The position numbers were made by a program, and so were the translations under genes. From Meridianimarinicoccus zhengii (lineage in GTDB: Bacteria; Pseudomonadota; Alphaproteobacteria; Rhodobacterales; Rhodobacteraceae): a stretch of 64,000 nucleotides of DNA. The stretch lies in the NCBI RefSeq assembly GCF_003254465.1, contig NZ_QDFI01000002.1, forward strand, positions 62,001-126,000, in the 5' to 3' direction. Positions 17,065-25,911 of this stretch are shown here, one piece after another (the first letter of the stretch is position 1; the number at the start of each line of letters is the position of its first letter). The notes beneath the pieces were generated by a model. The model did no database searches. It was not told the DNA's origin and saw only the letters and a list, made by a program, of their open reading frames with translations.

Positions 17065-17853
17065 ATGGCAACCAGGGCCGAAAAAGACAGCGGCATCGTC
17101 GAGACCATCAAGACGGTGGTCTATGCACTGCTGATCGCGGGCGTGTTCCGCACGCTGTTCTTCCAGCCCTTCTGGATCCCGTCGGGGTCGATGAAGGACA
17201 CGCTGCTGATTGGGGATTTCCTGTTCGTCAACAAGATGGCCTATGGCTATTCGCAGCATTCCTGCCCGTTCTCGGCCTGTGGCTTCATCAATGACCGATG
17301 GTTCGCCAGCCAGCCCGACCGTGGCGACATCGTGGTGTTCAAGCATCCCGTGACCGGCAGCGATTTCATCAAGCGGCTGATCGGCCTGCCCGGCGACACG
17401 GTGCAGATGCGGGACGGGGCGCTTTACCTGAACGGTGCGCGGGTGCCGACCGAATCCGGCGGCATTTTCGTGGAACCCTATGAAAAGCAGGGTCCCGCGG
17501 GCAGCTTCCCGCGTTGCGAGAACGGCCCCGTGGGCATCGGTGGCGCGTGCGAAAAGACCCGCACCATCGAAACCCTGCCGGGCGGTGTCAGCCACGCCAT
17601 TCTCAATATCGGCGCGGGGCCGCTGGACAACACGCCGGTCTATACCGTGCCGGAGGGGCATTTCTTCTTCATGGGCGACAACCGCGACAATTCCGTGGAC
17701 AGCAGGGTGCCGCAATCGGCGCGCGGTGTCGGCATGGTGCCGTTCAAGAACCTGATCGGGCGCGCGGACCGGGTGATGTTCTCGTCCGCGGGGCGGTCGA
17801 TCTTCTTCGTGTGGACCTGGCGGGGCGACCGGTTCTTCAAGGGGCTGAACTGA
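17065..17853 (+). CDS. lepB: Signal peptidase I
   Basis: LepB removes signal peptides from exported proteins at the periplasmic face of the inner membrane. The 262-residue product has one N-terminal membrane segment (about 17-32), the catalytic serine S42 in IPSGSMKDTL, the general-base lysine K103 in FIKRLIGLPGD, and the conserved GHFFFMGDNRDNSVDSR box. The ATG at 17065 gives the family's usual start; an in-frame ATG at 17026 would add 13 basic residues and cannot be excluded. rnc starts three bases after its stop. Confidence 0.96.
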   Translation: MATRAEKDSGIVETIKTVVYALLIAGVFRTLFFQPFWIPSGSMKDTLLIGDFLFVNKMAYGYSQHSCPFSACGFINDRWFASQPDRGDIVVFKHPVTGSDFIKRLIGLPGDTVQMRDGALYLNGARVPTESGGIFVEPYEKQGPAGSFPRCENGPVGIGGACEKTRTIETLPGGVSHAILNIGAGPLDNTPVYTVPEGHFFFMGDNRDNSVDSRVPQSARGVGMVPFKNLIGRADRVMFSSAGRSIFFVWTWRGDRFFKGLN

Positions 17854-17856
17854 GCC

Positions 17857-18549
17857 TTGGCGCTGTCGGCGGAACAACGGGCCTTTGCGGGGCGGTTGGG
17901 GCATGATTTCGTGCGGGGTGACCTGCTGCAATCCGCGCTGACCCACGGGTCCGTCGCCACGCCCACGCGCGGCGACAACCAGCGGCTGGAATTCCTCGGC
18001 GACCGGGTGCTCGGACTCGTGATGGCCGAGGCGCTGCTGGAGGCCGATACCACCGCTGCCGAGGGGTTGCTGGCGCCGCGCTTCAACGCGCTGGTGCGCA
18101 AGGAAACCTGCGCCGAGATCGCGCGCAGTGTCGGTCTAGGCGACGTGCTGCGGCTGGGCCGGTCGGAAATGCTGTCGGGCGGCCGCCGCAAGGAAGCGCT
18201 GCTGGGCGACGCCATGGAGGCGGTCATCGCCGCCGTCTATGTCGATGGCGGGCTTGACGCCGCGCGGGACATGATCCTGCGCCTTTGGGGCGACCGCATC
18301 CGGTCGGTCAAGGCCGATGCGCGGGACGCCAAGACCGCGCTGCAGGAATGGGCGCAGGGCCGCGGGATGCCGCCGCCGCACTATGAGCAGTTGGGCCGCA
18401 CCGGGCCGGACCACGCGCCGGTCTTCACCATCCGCGTGGTGCTTGAGTCGGGCGCGGACGAAACGGCACAGGCCCGCACCAAGCGGCAGGCGGAACAGGC
18501 CGCGGCGCAGGCGCTGCTGGCACGGCTGGAGGCCGGGGACGATGACTGA
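17857..18549 (+). CDS. rnc: Ribonuclease III
   Basis: RNase III cleaves double-stranded RNA and processes rRNA precursors and some mRNAs. The 230-residue product has the signature [12 protein letters not shown], with catalytic E45 and D49, the second acidic cluster [15 protein letters not shown], and a C-terminal double-stranded RNA-binding domain ([12 protein letters not shown] to the end). The start is a TTG at 17857, three bases after the lepB stop; no ATG or GTG lies at the proper position. The AAGGGG in the end of lepB is rather far upstream. Low initiation plus coupling to lepB is inferred. It overlaps era by eight bases. Confidence 0.95.
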   Translation: MALSAEQRAFAGRLGHDFVRGDLLQSALTHGSVATPTRGDNQRLEFLGDRVLGLVMAEALLEADTTAAEGLLAPRFNALVRKETCAEIARSVGLGDVLRLGRSEMLSGGRRKEALLGDAMEAVIAAVYVDGGLDAARDMILRLWGDRIRSVKADARDAKTALQEWAQGRGMPPPHYEQLGRTGPDHAPVFTIRVVLESGADETAQARTKRQAEQAAAQALLARLEAGDDD

Positions 18550-19483
18550 CACAGGTGGCGGCAGCGAAGAAGGGCAGGGCACCCGCGCGGGGTTCGTCGC
18601 GCTGATCGGCGAACCGAACGCGGGCAAGTCCACGCTTCTCAACCGCATGGTGGGCGCGAAGGTGTCCATCGTCACCCACAAGGTGCAGACCACACGCGCG
18701 CGTATCCGCGGCGTGGCCATCGACGGCGCCACGCAGATTGTCTTCGTCGATACGCCGGGCCTGTTCCGTCCGCGCCGAAGGCTGGACCGGGCGATGGTGG
18801 CCGCCGCCTGGGGCGGGGCGGCGGATGCCGATATCGTCGTGCTGCTGATCGAGGCCCATCGCGGGATCACCGATGGCGTGGAGGCGATCCTCGAGTCTTT
18901 GGCAGATCGGTCGGGCGGGCACCCGGTGGCGCTGGCGATCAACAAGATCGACCGGGTGCAGGCCGCGACGCTGCTGAAGCTGACCGAGGACATGAACGCG
19001 CGCTTTCCCTTCGTGCAGACCTTCATGATCTCGGCGGAAAAGGGGTATGGCGTGGATGACCTGCGCGGCTGGCTGGCGGCGGAACTGCCCGAAGGCCCGT
19101 GGCTTTATCCCGAGGACCAGATCGCCGATCTGCCCATGCGCATGATCGCCGCCGAGATGACGCGCGAGAAGCTGACCCTGCGGCTGCACCAGGAATTGCC
19201 TTACCAGCTGACCGTCGAGACGGAGCAATGGGAAGAACGCAAGGATGGGTCGGCCCGCGTCGACCAGGTGGTCTACGTGCTGCGCGACGGGCACAAGGGC
19301 ATCGTGCTCGGCCACAAGGGTGAGACGATCAAGGCCGTGGGCCAGGCCGCCCGTGCCGACATGGAGGAATTGCTCGGCCGCAAGGTGCACCTGTTCCTGC
19401 AGGTGCGCGTGCGCCCCAACTGGCTGGAAGAATCCGAGCGATATTCCGAGATCGGTCTGGATTTCCGCGATGGCGATGCCTGA
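18542..19483 (+). CDS. era: GTPase Era
   Basis: Era is an essential GTPase that binds the 3' end of 16S rRNA and assists small-subunit maturation. The 313-residue product has G1 GEPNAGKS at 23-30, the TT of G2, G3 DTPG at 70-73, G4 NKID at 134-137, and a C-terminal KH domain with [17 protein letters not shown]. The ATG at 18542 overlaps the end of rnc by eight bases, the classic rnc-era coupling. The DUF1491 gene starts within its last codons. Confidence 0.97.
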   Translation: MTDTGGGSEEGQGTRAGFVALIGEPNAGKSTLLNRMVGAKVSIVTHKVQTTRARIRGVAIDGATQIVFVDTPGLFRPRRRLDRAMVAAAWGGAADADIVVLLIEAHRGITDGVEAILESLADRSGGHPVALAINKIDRVQAATLLKLTEDMNARFPFVQTFMISAEKGYGVDDLRGWLAAELPEGPWLYPEDQIADLPMRMIAAEMTREKLTLRLHQELPYQLTVETEQWEERKDGSARVDQVVYVLRDGHKGIVLGHKGETIKAVGQAARADMEELLGRKVHLFLQVRVRPNWLEESERYSEIGLDFRDGDA

Positions 19484-19814
19484 ACCGCGGCTCTCTGCCG
19501 GGCTGTGGGTGGCGGCCTATCTGCGCCGGCTACAGTTGGCCGACATTCCCGCCTATGTCACAGCCAAGGGCGATCCGACCGCGGGCGCCGTGATCGTCAA
19601 GTGCGCGCGTCTGGACGGCACGGCCCGCGCCAAGGCACGCCGCTTCGATCCGGCGACGGGCGGTCGCGTCTGGGACGTGCTGGCCGACGGCCCGGAAGCG
19701 GAGGTCGATGCCAGCCTTGCCCGCCAGCGCGGCTTCGATCCGGACCTTTGGGTGATTGAGGTCGAATCCCGCGACGGGCGCGACCTGCTGGACGAGCCTG
19801 GCCTGTCCGAGTGA
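19476..19814 (+). CDS. DUF1491 family protein
   Basis: This 112-residue protein matches DUF1491, a conserved alphaproteobacterial family of unknown function often found between era and recO. Landmarks are LSAGLWVAAYLRRLQLADIPAY, the GDPTAGAVIVK strand, and FDPDLWVIEVESRDGRDLL near the end. It overlaps era by eight bases. A second ATG six bases upstream (19470) is equally possible as start. recO follows after 38 bases. Confidence 0.88.
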   Translation: MPEPRLSAGLWVAAYLRRLQLADIPAYVTAKGDPTAGAVIVKCARLDGTARAKARRFDPATGGRVWDVLADGPEAEVDASLARQRGFDPDLWVIEVESRDGRDLLDEPGLSE

Positions 19815-19852
19815 GCCCTTGCAAATCCGCGCCACCGGGATAGCCAAGGGTC

Positions 19853-20581
19853 ATGGACTGGCGCGAAGACGGCGTGCTGCTGGCGGTGCGCCGCCATGGC
19901 GAAAGCGCCGCGATCATCGAGGTGTTCACCGAATCACACGGCCGCCATGCGGGCGTGGTGCGCGGTGGCGCGGGGCGCAGGCTGGGCCCGGTCCTGCAAC
20001 CCGGTGCGCAGCTTGACCTTGCATGGCGCGCGCGCCTTGAGGACCAGCTTGGCAGCTTCACCGTCGAACCCCTTCGCAGCCGGGCCGGGGCGCTGATGGG
20101 GGCCCCGCTAGGGCTGGCGGGCCTGTCGAGCGTCTGCGCGCTGCTGGCCCATGCGCTGCCGGAACGGGCGGCCTATCCCGCGCTCTACCACGAAAGTCGC
20201 ACGCTGCTGGACCTGATCCCGGCGACCGACGCCTGGCCGCTGGCCTACCTGCGGTGGGAGGTCGCGTTGTTGTCCACCATGGGGTTCGCGCTGGACCTGA
20301 CCCGCTGCGCCGTGGCCGGGGCCAGCGATGGCCTGGCCTACGTGTCCCCGCGCACGGGCCGGGCCGTCAGCACGCAGGGCGCGCGCGGCTACGAGGACAA
20401 GCTGCTGCCCCTGCCGCCCTGCCTGCTGGGCGAAGGCGACGCCACGAATGCCGAGATCGCAACGGGCCTGCGCGTGACGGGTCATTTCCTGCACCGCGAG
20501 ATCGGTCCGCAGCGCCCCGGCCAGCCCTTTCCCCCAGCGCGGCAACGCTTGCTGGACCGTCTTGCCCGCAGCGCCGGGTGA
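19853..20581 (+). CDS. recO: DNA repair protein RecO
   Basis: RecO works with RecF and RecR to load RecA on gapped DNA coated with single-strand-binding protein. The 242-residue product begins with the OB-fold stretch [25 protein letters not shown] and continues with the helical C-terminal domain ([23 protein letters not shown]). As in many alphaproteobacteria, I do not see the four cysteines of the zinc-binding RecO type. It ends the plus-strand run that begins with ileS, 75 bases before the convergent mcd gene. Confidence 0.94.
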   Translation: MDWREDGVLLAVRRHGESAAIIEVFTESHGRHAGVVRGGAGRRLGPVLQPGAQLDLAWRARLEDQLGSFTVEPLRSRAGALMGAPLGLAGLSSVCALLAHALPERAAYPALYHESRTLLDLIPATDAWPLAYLRWEVALLSTMGFALDLTRCAVAGASDGLAYVSPRTGRAVSTQGARGYEDKLLPLPPCLLGEGDATNAEIATGLRVTGHFLHREIGPQRPGQPFPPARQRLLDRLARSAG

Positions 20582-20606
20582 CACCCTCGGCACCCGACAC
20601 AAAGAA

Positions 20607-20627
20607 GCCCCGGGCTTGACCCGGGGC
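20607..20627 (-). terminator. Rho-independent terminator, mainly for mcd
   Basis: A perfect 8-bp stem, GCCCCGGG/CCCGGGGC, encloses a five-base loop. Read on the minus strand it is followed by TTCTTTGTG, a T-rich tail, 30 bases after the mcd stop. On the plus strand the tail is weaker, but the hairpin may also serve recO. Confidence 0.8.
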
Positions 20628-20656
20628 CTCCTGCCGTCTTGCGCCGACACCGCTGA

Positions 20657-22348
20657 TCAGGCCAGCAGGCGTCGCGCGATCACCTGCGCCTGGATCTCGG
20701 CCGCACCCTCGAAGATGTTCAGGATGCGCGCGTCGCACAGCACGCGGGAGATCGCGTATTCCAGCGCGAAGCCGTTGCCGCCGTGGATCTGCAGACCGTT
20801 GTCGGCCGCGGCCCAGGCCACCCGCGCGCCCAAGAGCTTGGCCATCCCGGCCTCCAGATCACAGCGGCGGCCTTCGTCCTTTTCCATCGCCGAGAAATAG
20901 GTAAGCTGCCGTGCGACCATGATCTCCACCGCCATCATCGCCAACTTGCCCGACACGCGCGGGAAGGCGATCAGCGGCTTGCCGAACTGCTTGCGGTCCT
21001 GCGCATACTGCATGGAGATATCGAGCGCCGAGCACGCCACGCCCACGGCCCGCGCTGCGGTCTGGATGCGCGCGGATTCGAAAGTCTCCATCAACTGGGC
21101 GAAGCCCTTGCCTTCTTCGCCGCCCAGAAGGTTTTCGCCCTTGACGTGGAAATTGTCGAAGGCGATCTCGTATTCCTTCATGCCGCGATAGCCCAGCACC
21201 TCGATCTCGCCGCCTGTCATGCCCTCGGTCGGGAACGGGTTGGCGCAATCGCCGGGGGTCTTTTCGGCGATGAACATCGACAGACCCTTGTAGTTGTCCG
21301 TCGCGGGGTCGGTGCGCGCCAGCAGCGTCATGATCTGCGTGCGCGAAGCGTGGGTGATCCAGGTCTTGTTGCCGGTGATGCGATAGTCATCGCCGTCCTT
21401 CACCGCGCGGGTGCGCAAGCTGCCGAGATCCGATCCGGTGTTCGGTTCGGTGAAGACAGCCGTCGGCAGCACCTCGGCGCGGGCGAGTTTCGGCAGCCAT
21501 TTCTGCTTCTGGTCGTCGGTTCCGCCGCAGAGGATCAGTTCCGCCGCGATTTCCGATCGAGTGCCGAGCGAGCCCACGCCGATATACCCGCGCGACAGTT
21601 CTTCCGACACCACGCACATGGAGGCCTTGGACAGCCCGAAGCCACCGTATTCTTCCGGGATCGTCAGGCCGAACACGCCCATCTCGGCCAGTTCCGAAAT
21701 GATCTCCATCGGGATGAGTTCATCCTTCAGGTGCCATTCATGGGCGTCGGGCAGAACCCGGTCGACCGTGAAGCGGCGGAACTGTTCGCGGATCATTTCC
21801 AACTCGTCGTCGAGGCCGGACGCCCCCACGGTCACGTTGGCCGACTGTTCCTGCATCAGCGCCACGAGCCTGGTGCGCGCGGCCTGCGTATTGCCCGCCT
21901 GCGTCAGCGTGCGCACGGCGTCGGTCATCAGCACCGACTGGTCGTCCTGGCTCAGCCCCATGTCCTGCGGGCGGACGAATTCGCCCTGGTTCATGGGAAT
22001 ACCGCCATACATCTGCCAGAGGTACTCGCCAAAGGCGATCTGCTGGATCAGTTGCTCCGTCTCGCCGAACTTGCCCTCGCCATTCAGCTTTTCGGCCCAG
22101 GCCTGCATCTGGCGCAGGGACTCGACGTAGGTCGCCAGCCACGCCAGCCCGTGCGCGGCGGTCTGGTGCATTTCGATCAGGCCGCCAGACACGCGGCCGT
22201 CTTCGGTCACCAGCCCAGCGACAGATGCCTTGGCACGGTCCAGCAGCGTCTGCGCGGGCTTCAGCGCGGCGCCCGTCAGTGTCAGGAGATCGTCCAGCAC
22301 CGGGTTTTCAGCGTCGGCAATCGGCACGGTCTGTCCGTCATGGGCCAT
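20657..22348 (-). CDS. mcd: (2S)-methylsuccinyl-CoA dehydrogenase (acyl-CoA dehydrogenase family)
   Basis: This FAD enzyme oxidises (2S)-methylsuccinyl-CoA to mesaconyl-CoA in the ethylmalonyl-CoA pathway of acetate assimilation. The 563-residue product carries a normal acyl-CoA dehydrogenase core (VFTEPNTGSDLGSLRT, GNKTWITHASR, QDRKQFGKPL, QIHGGNGFALEY) preceded by an extra helical domain of about 170 residues. That extension separates Mcd from ordinary acyl-CoA dehydrogenases of about 380 residues. The position beside pckA agrees with an acetate/gluconeogenesis role. The ATG at 22348 has AAGGAA 8 bases upstream. Another long acyl-CoA dehydrogenase subtype remains possible, because the substrate cannot be read from sequence alone. 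Confidence 0.8.
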   Translation of the reverse strand: MAHDGQTVPIADAENPVLDDLLTLTGAALKPAQTLLDRAKASVAGLVTEDGRVSGGLIEMHQTAAHGLAWLATYVESLRQMQAWAEKLNGEGKFGETEQLIQQIAFGEYLWQMYGGIPMNQGEFVRPQDMGLSQDDQSVLMTDAVRTLTQAGNTQAARTRLVALMQEQSANVTVGASGLDDELEMIREQFRRFTVDRVLPDAHEWHLKDELIPMEIISELAEMGVFGLTIPEEYGGFGLSKASMCVVSEELSRGYIGVGSLGTRSEIAAELILCGGTDDQKQKWLPKLARAEVLPTAVFTEPNTGSDLGSLRTRAVKDGDDYRITGNKTWITHASRTQIMTLLARTDPATDNYKGLSMFIAEKTPGDCANPFPTEGMTGGEIEVLGYRGMKEYEIAFDNFHVKGENLLGGEEGKGFAQLMETFESARIQTAARAVGVACSALDISMQYAQDRKQFGKPLIAFPRVSGKLAMMAVEIMVARQLTYFSAMEKDEGRRCDLEAGMAKLLGARVAWAAADNGLQIHGGNGFALEYAISRVLCDARILNIFEGAAEIQAQVIARRLLA

Positions 22349-22394
22349 GAATCGGTTCCTTTTCTCTGATCTCGCCTCGCATACGCATTTCGCA

Positions 22395-22430
22395 GTTGCA
22401 GCGCAACAAATTTTCAAAACTGGCGCAATA
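22395..22430. promoter_or_regulatory. Candidate operator region between mcd and the TauE-type gene
   Basis: This AT-richer patch in the divergent gap contains an inverted repeat GTTGC-AGC-GCAAC (22395-22407) and two copies of GCGCAAY (22401 and 22423), 22 bases apart, with TTTTCAAAA between them. The same GCGCAAY element recurs three times upstream of pckA. A shared regulator of acetate metabolism, such as a RamB/ScfR-type short-chain acyl-CoA regulator, is a guess. Confidence 0.4.
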
Positions 22431-22507
22431 GTTGATGGATTATGACCCTCAGACTTTTTGCACTGCCGCGTCAGCGGGTGCATATAGCGCGGGCTGCCCA
22501 CTGGAAA

Positions 22508-23293
22508 ATGCTTATGTCCTTGCTTGCGCTCGGGTCCGCGACCCTTCTTGCCGCCACTGCGGTCACGCTTGTGGCGAGTTTCGTCAAGGGCGCTGTCGGC
22601 TTTGCCATGCCCATGATCATGATCTCGGGGCTGGCCAGTTTCATGCCGGCCGAGCAAGCGCTTGCGACGCTCATCGTCCCCACGTTGCTTGCCAATCTGT
22701 GGCAGGGGCTGCGTGGCGGATGGGCGCAGGTCCTGTCAGTGCTGCGCGAGTTTCGCCTGTTCCTGGCCGTGCTGCTGGTGGTCATCGCCCTGTCCGCGCA
22801 GACGGTCACGTCGCTGCCGCCCGGGGTGATGTACCTGGTGCTGGGCGTGCCGATCATCATGTTTTCCGTGCTTCAGCTTCTGGGATGGGCGCCGCGCGTG
22901 TCGGCGGCGCGGCGGTGGATGGCCGATATCGGGATCGGCGGTCTGGCGGGGCTGTCGGGCGGTCTGTCGGGCGTCTGGGGGCCGCCCACGGTCCTGTACC
23001 TGACGGCGATCGACGCACCCAAGACGCGGGCGATCGCCATGCAGGGTGTGGTCTATGGTGCCGGGGCGGTCGTTCTGCTGCTGTCGCATCTGCGCTCCGG
23101 GCTGCTGAACGAAGCGACCATCCCGCTGTCGCTGGCGATGGTTGTGCCGATGGTGCTGGGCGTGTGGGTCGGGCAGCAGGTGCAGGACCGGCTGGACCAG
23201 CGCCGGTTCCGCCGCGCCATGCTGGTCGTTCTGATGGTCGTGGCGTTGAACCTGATCCGCCGCGGGCTGGGCGACATGGGCCTGGTGTTGTAG
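22508..23293 (+). CDS. TauE/SafE-family sulfite or organic-anion exporter
   Basis: This 261-residue polytopic membrane protein belongs to the TauE/SafE (DUF81) family. Members export sulfite, sulfoacetate or other small anions; here the substrate is unknown. About seven to eight hydrophobic segments alternate with short loops. The two family repeats are visible as SFVKGAVGFAMPMI near the N-terminus and GLSGGLSGVWGPPTVLYL in the middle. Start candidates are the ATGs at 22508 and 22514, preceded only by a weak GGA; an upstream ATG at 22442 would add 22 basic residues. It is divergent from mcd and convergent with pckA, with no obvious partner gene. Confidence 0.85.
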   Translation: MLMSLLALGSATLLAATAVTLVASFVKGAVGFAMPMIMISGLASFMPAEQALATLIVPTLLANLWQGLRGGWAQVLSVLREFRLFLAVLLVVIALSAQTVTSLPPGVMYLVLGVPIIMFSVLQLLGWAPRVSAARRWMADIGIGGLAGLSGGLSGVWGPPTVLYLTAIDAPKTRAIAMQGVVYGAGAVVLLLSHLRSGLLNEATIPLSLAMVVPMVLGVWVGQQVQDRLDQRRFRRAMLVVLMVVALNLIRRGLGDMGLVL

Positions 23294-23339
23294 CCGCCCC
23301 ATGCGACTGCGGCGACCGGCAAGCTGCCGGGGTGCGGAT

Positions 23340-23374
23340 CGGGCAAAGGCGCGCAGGCCTTGCGCCATTGCCCG
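23340..23374. terminator. Hairpin between convergent TauE-type gene and pckA
   Basis: CGGGCAA-A-GGCGC pairs with GCGCC-A-TTGCCCG around a nine-base loop, giving 12 pairs with one A-A mismatch. It lies 47 bases after the plus-strand stop and 66 bases beyond the pckA stop. Neither side has a T-run, so its action as a bidirectional terminator is inferred from position. Confidence 0.5.
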
Positions 23375-23439
23375 GACCCCTTCACCCGACGGCGATCCAG
23401 CCCTGCGCCAGCACCCGATGGTGCCCCGATACTGCGCCC

Positions 23440-25038
23440 TCACCCAATGGCGACGGCCTTCACGTCTTCGTCGATATGGGCGACATACTGCGCGAAGTTC
23501 TCGGCGAACATGTCCACCAGCTTGCGGGCCTGCGCGTCATACGCGCTCTTGTCCGCCCAGGTGGACCGGGGGTCGAGCAGCCGCGCATCCACGCCTTCGA
23601 CCGTCACCGGCACGTCGAAACCGAAATTCGGATCCTTGCGGAAGGTTGATTCCGACAGCGAACCGTCAAGGGCAGCGGTCAGCAGTGCGCGAGTGGCGGC
23701 GATAGGCATGCGCGACCCGGTGCCGAACGCGCCGCCGGTCCAGCCGGTATTCACCAACCAGCAGGTGGCGCCATGTTTGGCGATCTTGTCGCGCAGAAGG
23801 TTGCCATAGACCTCGGGGCGCATGGGCATGAACGGCGCGCCGAAACAGGTCGAGAACACGGGCGTGGGTTCGGTCACGCCGCGTTCGGTGCCCGCCATCC
23901 GCGACGTGAAACCGGACAGGAAATGGTACATCGCCTGCGCGGGGGTCAGGCGGCTGATCGGTGGCAGCACGCCGAACGCGTCGCAGGTCAGCATGATGAT
24001 GTTCTTTGGATGTCCCCCAAGCGCGCTGTCAGACGCGTTCGAGATGTAGTCGAGCGGATAGGCGCAGCGCATGTTCGGCGTCAGGCTGTCATCCTCGAAA
24101 TCCAGATCCTTGGTTTCCGGGTCGAACACCATGTTCTCGATGACGGTGCCGAACTTTGTCGTCGTGGCAAAGATCTCGGGCTCGGCCTTTGGCGACAGGC
24201 TGATGGTCTTGGCATAGCAGCCCCCTTCGAAGTTGAAGGTGCCGCGATCGGACCAGCCGTGTTCGTCGTCGCCGATCAGCGTGCGCGCCGGGTCCGCGGA
24301 CAGCGTGGTCTTGCCGGTCCCCGACAGCCCGAAGAAGATCGCCGTGTCCACCGGGTTGCCGTTCGCATGGTTGGCCGAGCAGTGCATCGGCATCACGCCT
24401 TTTTCCGGCAGCAGGTAGTTCAGAAGCGTGAACACGGATTTCTTGTTCTCGCCCGCATATTCAGTGCCGCCGATCAGGATCATCTTCTTTTCGAAGTTGA
24501 GCGCGATCACCGTGTCAGACTTGCAGCCATGGCGCGCCGGGTCGGCCTTGAAGCTCGGCACGTTGACGATGGTGAATTCCGGCACGAATCCGTCAAGCTC
24601 GGCGCGCGCGGGACGGCGCAGCAGGTGACGGATGAAAAGGTTATGCCAGGCCAGTTCGGTCACCACCCGCACGTCCAGCCGCAGCACCGGGTCCGCGCCA
24701 GCATACAGGTCCTGCACGAAGAAATCGCGCCCCTGCATGTGCGCCAGCATGTCGGCATGGAGCGCGTCGAAGCCTTCGGGCGACATCTCGGCGTTGTTGT
24801 CCCACCAGATCCTGTCGGCAACGTCCGGCGTCTTGACCACATGCTTGTCCTTGGGCGACCGGCCCGTGTATTTTCCGGTCGTCACCAGCAGCGTTCCGCC
24901 CTGGCCAAGCGTTCCCTCGTCGCGCCGGATGGCCGCGGACACGAGATCGGGTTCGAGAAGGTTGTAATACACCGCGCCGAGCCCCGTCATGCCCTGATGT
25001 TCCAGCGTGTGCTTGGGGTTCACTCGACCATGTTCCAT
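23440..25038 (-). CDS. pckA: Phosphoenolpyruvate carboxykinase (ATP)
   Basis: PckA decarboxylates and phosphorylates oxaloacetate to phosphoenolpyruvate, the entry to gluconeogenesis during growth on acids. The 532-residue product is the usual length for the ATP-dependent class and has [12 protein letters not shown] (55-66), the kinase loop GLSGTGKTT (237-245), [10 protein letters not shown], and [14 protein letters not shown] start at the ATG at 25038, with GGAGAG 8 bases upstream; the open frame continues 30 codons further without support. Transcription runs away from hprK. The roughly 400-base gap upstream contains three GCGCAAY repeats. Confidence 0.97.
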   Translation of the reverse strand: MEHGRVNPKHTLEHQGMTGLGAVYYNLLEPDLVSAAIRRDEGTLGQGGTLLVTTGKYTGRSPKDKHVVKTPDVADRIWWDNNAEMSPEGFDALHADMLAHMQGRDFFVQDLYAGADPVLRLDVRVVTELAWHNLFIRHLLRRPARAELDGFVPEFTIVNVPSFKADPARHGCKSDTVIALNFEKKMILIGGTEYAGENKKSVFTLLNYLLPEKGVMPMHCSANHANGNPVDTAIFFGLSGTGKTTLSADPARTLIGDDEHGWSDRGTFNFEGGCYAKTISLSPKAEPEIFATTTKFGTVIENMVFDPETKDLDFEDDSLTPNMRCAYPLDYISNASDSALGGHPKNIIMLTCDAFGVLPPISRLTPAQAMYHFLSGFTSRMAGTERGVTEPTPVFSTCFGAPFMPMRPEVYGNLLRDKIAKHGATCWLVNTGWTGGAFGTGSRMPIAATRALLTAALDGSLSESTFRKDPNFGFDVPVTVEGVDARLLDPRSTWADKSAYDAQARKLVDMFAENFAQYVAHIDEDVKAVAIG

Positions 25039-25434
25039 GTGCCAACTCTCCGAAAACGCCATGCGCGGCGCTTGCTTGCCTGTTTCGCGGGGCATTGATG
25101 CGGCGCAACCCGTCCGGGCCGTCCGCACGTCCGCGCGGGTGACCCTGTCGCTATACCATGCCAGTTTCCCCGAAAAACAGGGCGGTTTCTAACAGTTAGC
25201 GCAATCTCCACCATGTTTGCGCAACCAAATGCCGACAGGATTAATCGCCGGGGCCCCGTTTGGCGCAATCATATGACCAGTTCGCCGGGTTCGGTGCCGT
25301 TGCGGCGATCCGCGTGTCCGCGCCTCGGTGCGCGGCGGCACGGCCCCGGATCGAGTCGCGGCAGTGCGGCGCGGGTTGCGCTGCGGGCGCAAAAGGCTAC
25401 CTTCAAACCCCAGAGGTTTCATCACCCCGATCCC
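25039..25434. promoter_or_regulatory. Divergent promoter region of pckA and hprK, no gene
   Basis: No coding region is evident in these 396 bases; one frame leads into hprK from 25213 but is arginine-rich and unlike the family. The motif GCGCAAY occurs at 25199, 25219 and 25263, the first two 20 bases apart (two helical turns). The middle copy is embedded in TTTGCGCAACC. The patch 25185-25275 is the most AT-rich part and is likely to hold the pckA promoter. In related bacteria this position is often occupied by chvI and chvG; here it is empty. Confidence 0.45.
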
Positions 25435-25911
25435 ATGTCAGCTGTCTCGCCCCCGACCGGACCCAATGCGCCATCCGAGATTCGCCACGCCACCACCGTG
25501 GCAGTGGCCGGTCGCGGCCTCATGATCGTCGGTCCATCGGGGTCGGGAAAGTCGGCGCTGGCGCTGACACTGATGGCTTTCGGCGCGCAACTGGTGGCAG
25601 ATGACCGCACGCGGCTTTGGGTGACGGGGCAGCCCGCACGGGTATGGGCGGATGCCCCGCCGGGCTTGCCCGCACTGATCGAAGCGCGCGGCGTGGGGCT
25701 GCTGCCCGCGCACCGCTGCGGGCCGGTGCCGCTGGCGGCGGTCGCCGACATGGGTCTGCACGAGCCTGCCCGCCTTCCAGAGCCCCGGTTTGCTGACATC
25801 CTCGGTCAGAACGTCGCCTTGTTTCACGGTGCCGAAAATGCACATTTCGCTTACGCCCTTCTGCAATACCTCGGAACAGGCGTGCCTTCGGGAGAGACCC
25901 ATGAACAGTGA
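25435..25911 (+). CDS. hprK: HPr kinase (short alphaproteobacterial form)
   Basis: HprK phosphorylates a serine of HPr with ATP and so adjusts the regulatory PTS to metabolic state. This 158-residue product is the shortened alphaproteobacterial type: Walker A GPSGSGKS at 33-40, then DDRTRLW and LIEARGVGLLP, the latter corresponding to the HprK signature. The N-terminal domain of the Gram-positive enzymes is absent, as is normal here. The ATG at 25435 is chosen from family length. It overlaps rapZ by 11 bases and leads the hprK-rapZ-EIIA-ptsH unit. Confidence 0.92.
   Translation: MSAVSPPTGPNAPSEIRHATTVAVAGRGLMIVGPSGSGKSALALTLMAFGAQLVADDRTRLWVTGQPARVWADAPPGLPALIEARGVGLLPAHRCGPVPLAAVADMGLHEPARLPEPRFADILGQNVALFHGAENAHFAYALLQYLGTGVPSGETHEQ

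Noticed and set aside
20783-22369. Open frame of about 530 codons on the plus strand opposite mcd
   Set aside because: Composition is that of an antisense shadow, and mcd carries the acyl-CoA dehydrogenase motifs, ribosome site and terminator.
25213-25434. N-terminal extension of HprK reading from 25213
   Set aside because: The extra 74 residues are arginine-rich, unlike short alphaproteobacterial HprK, and would read through the repeated regulatory motifs.
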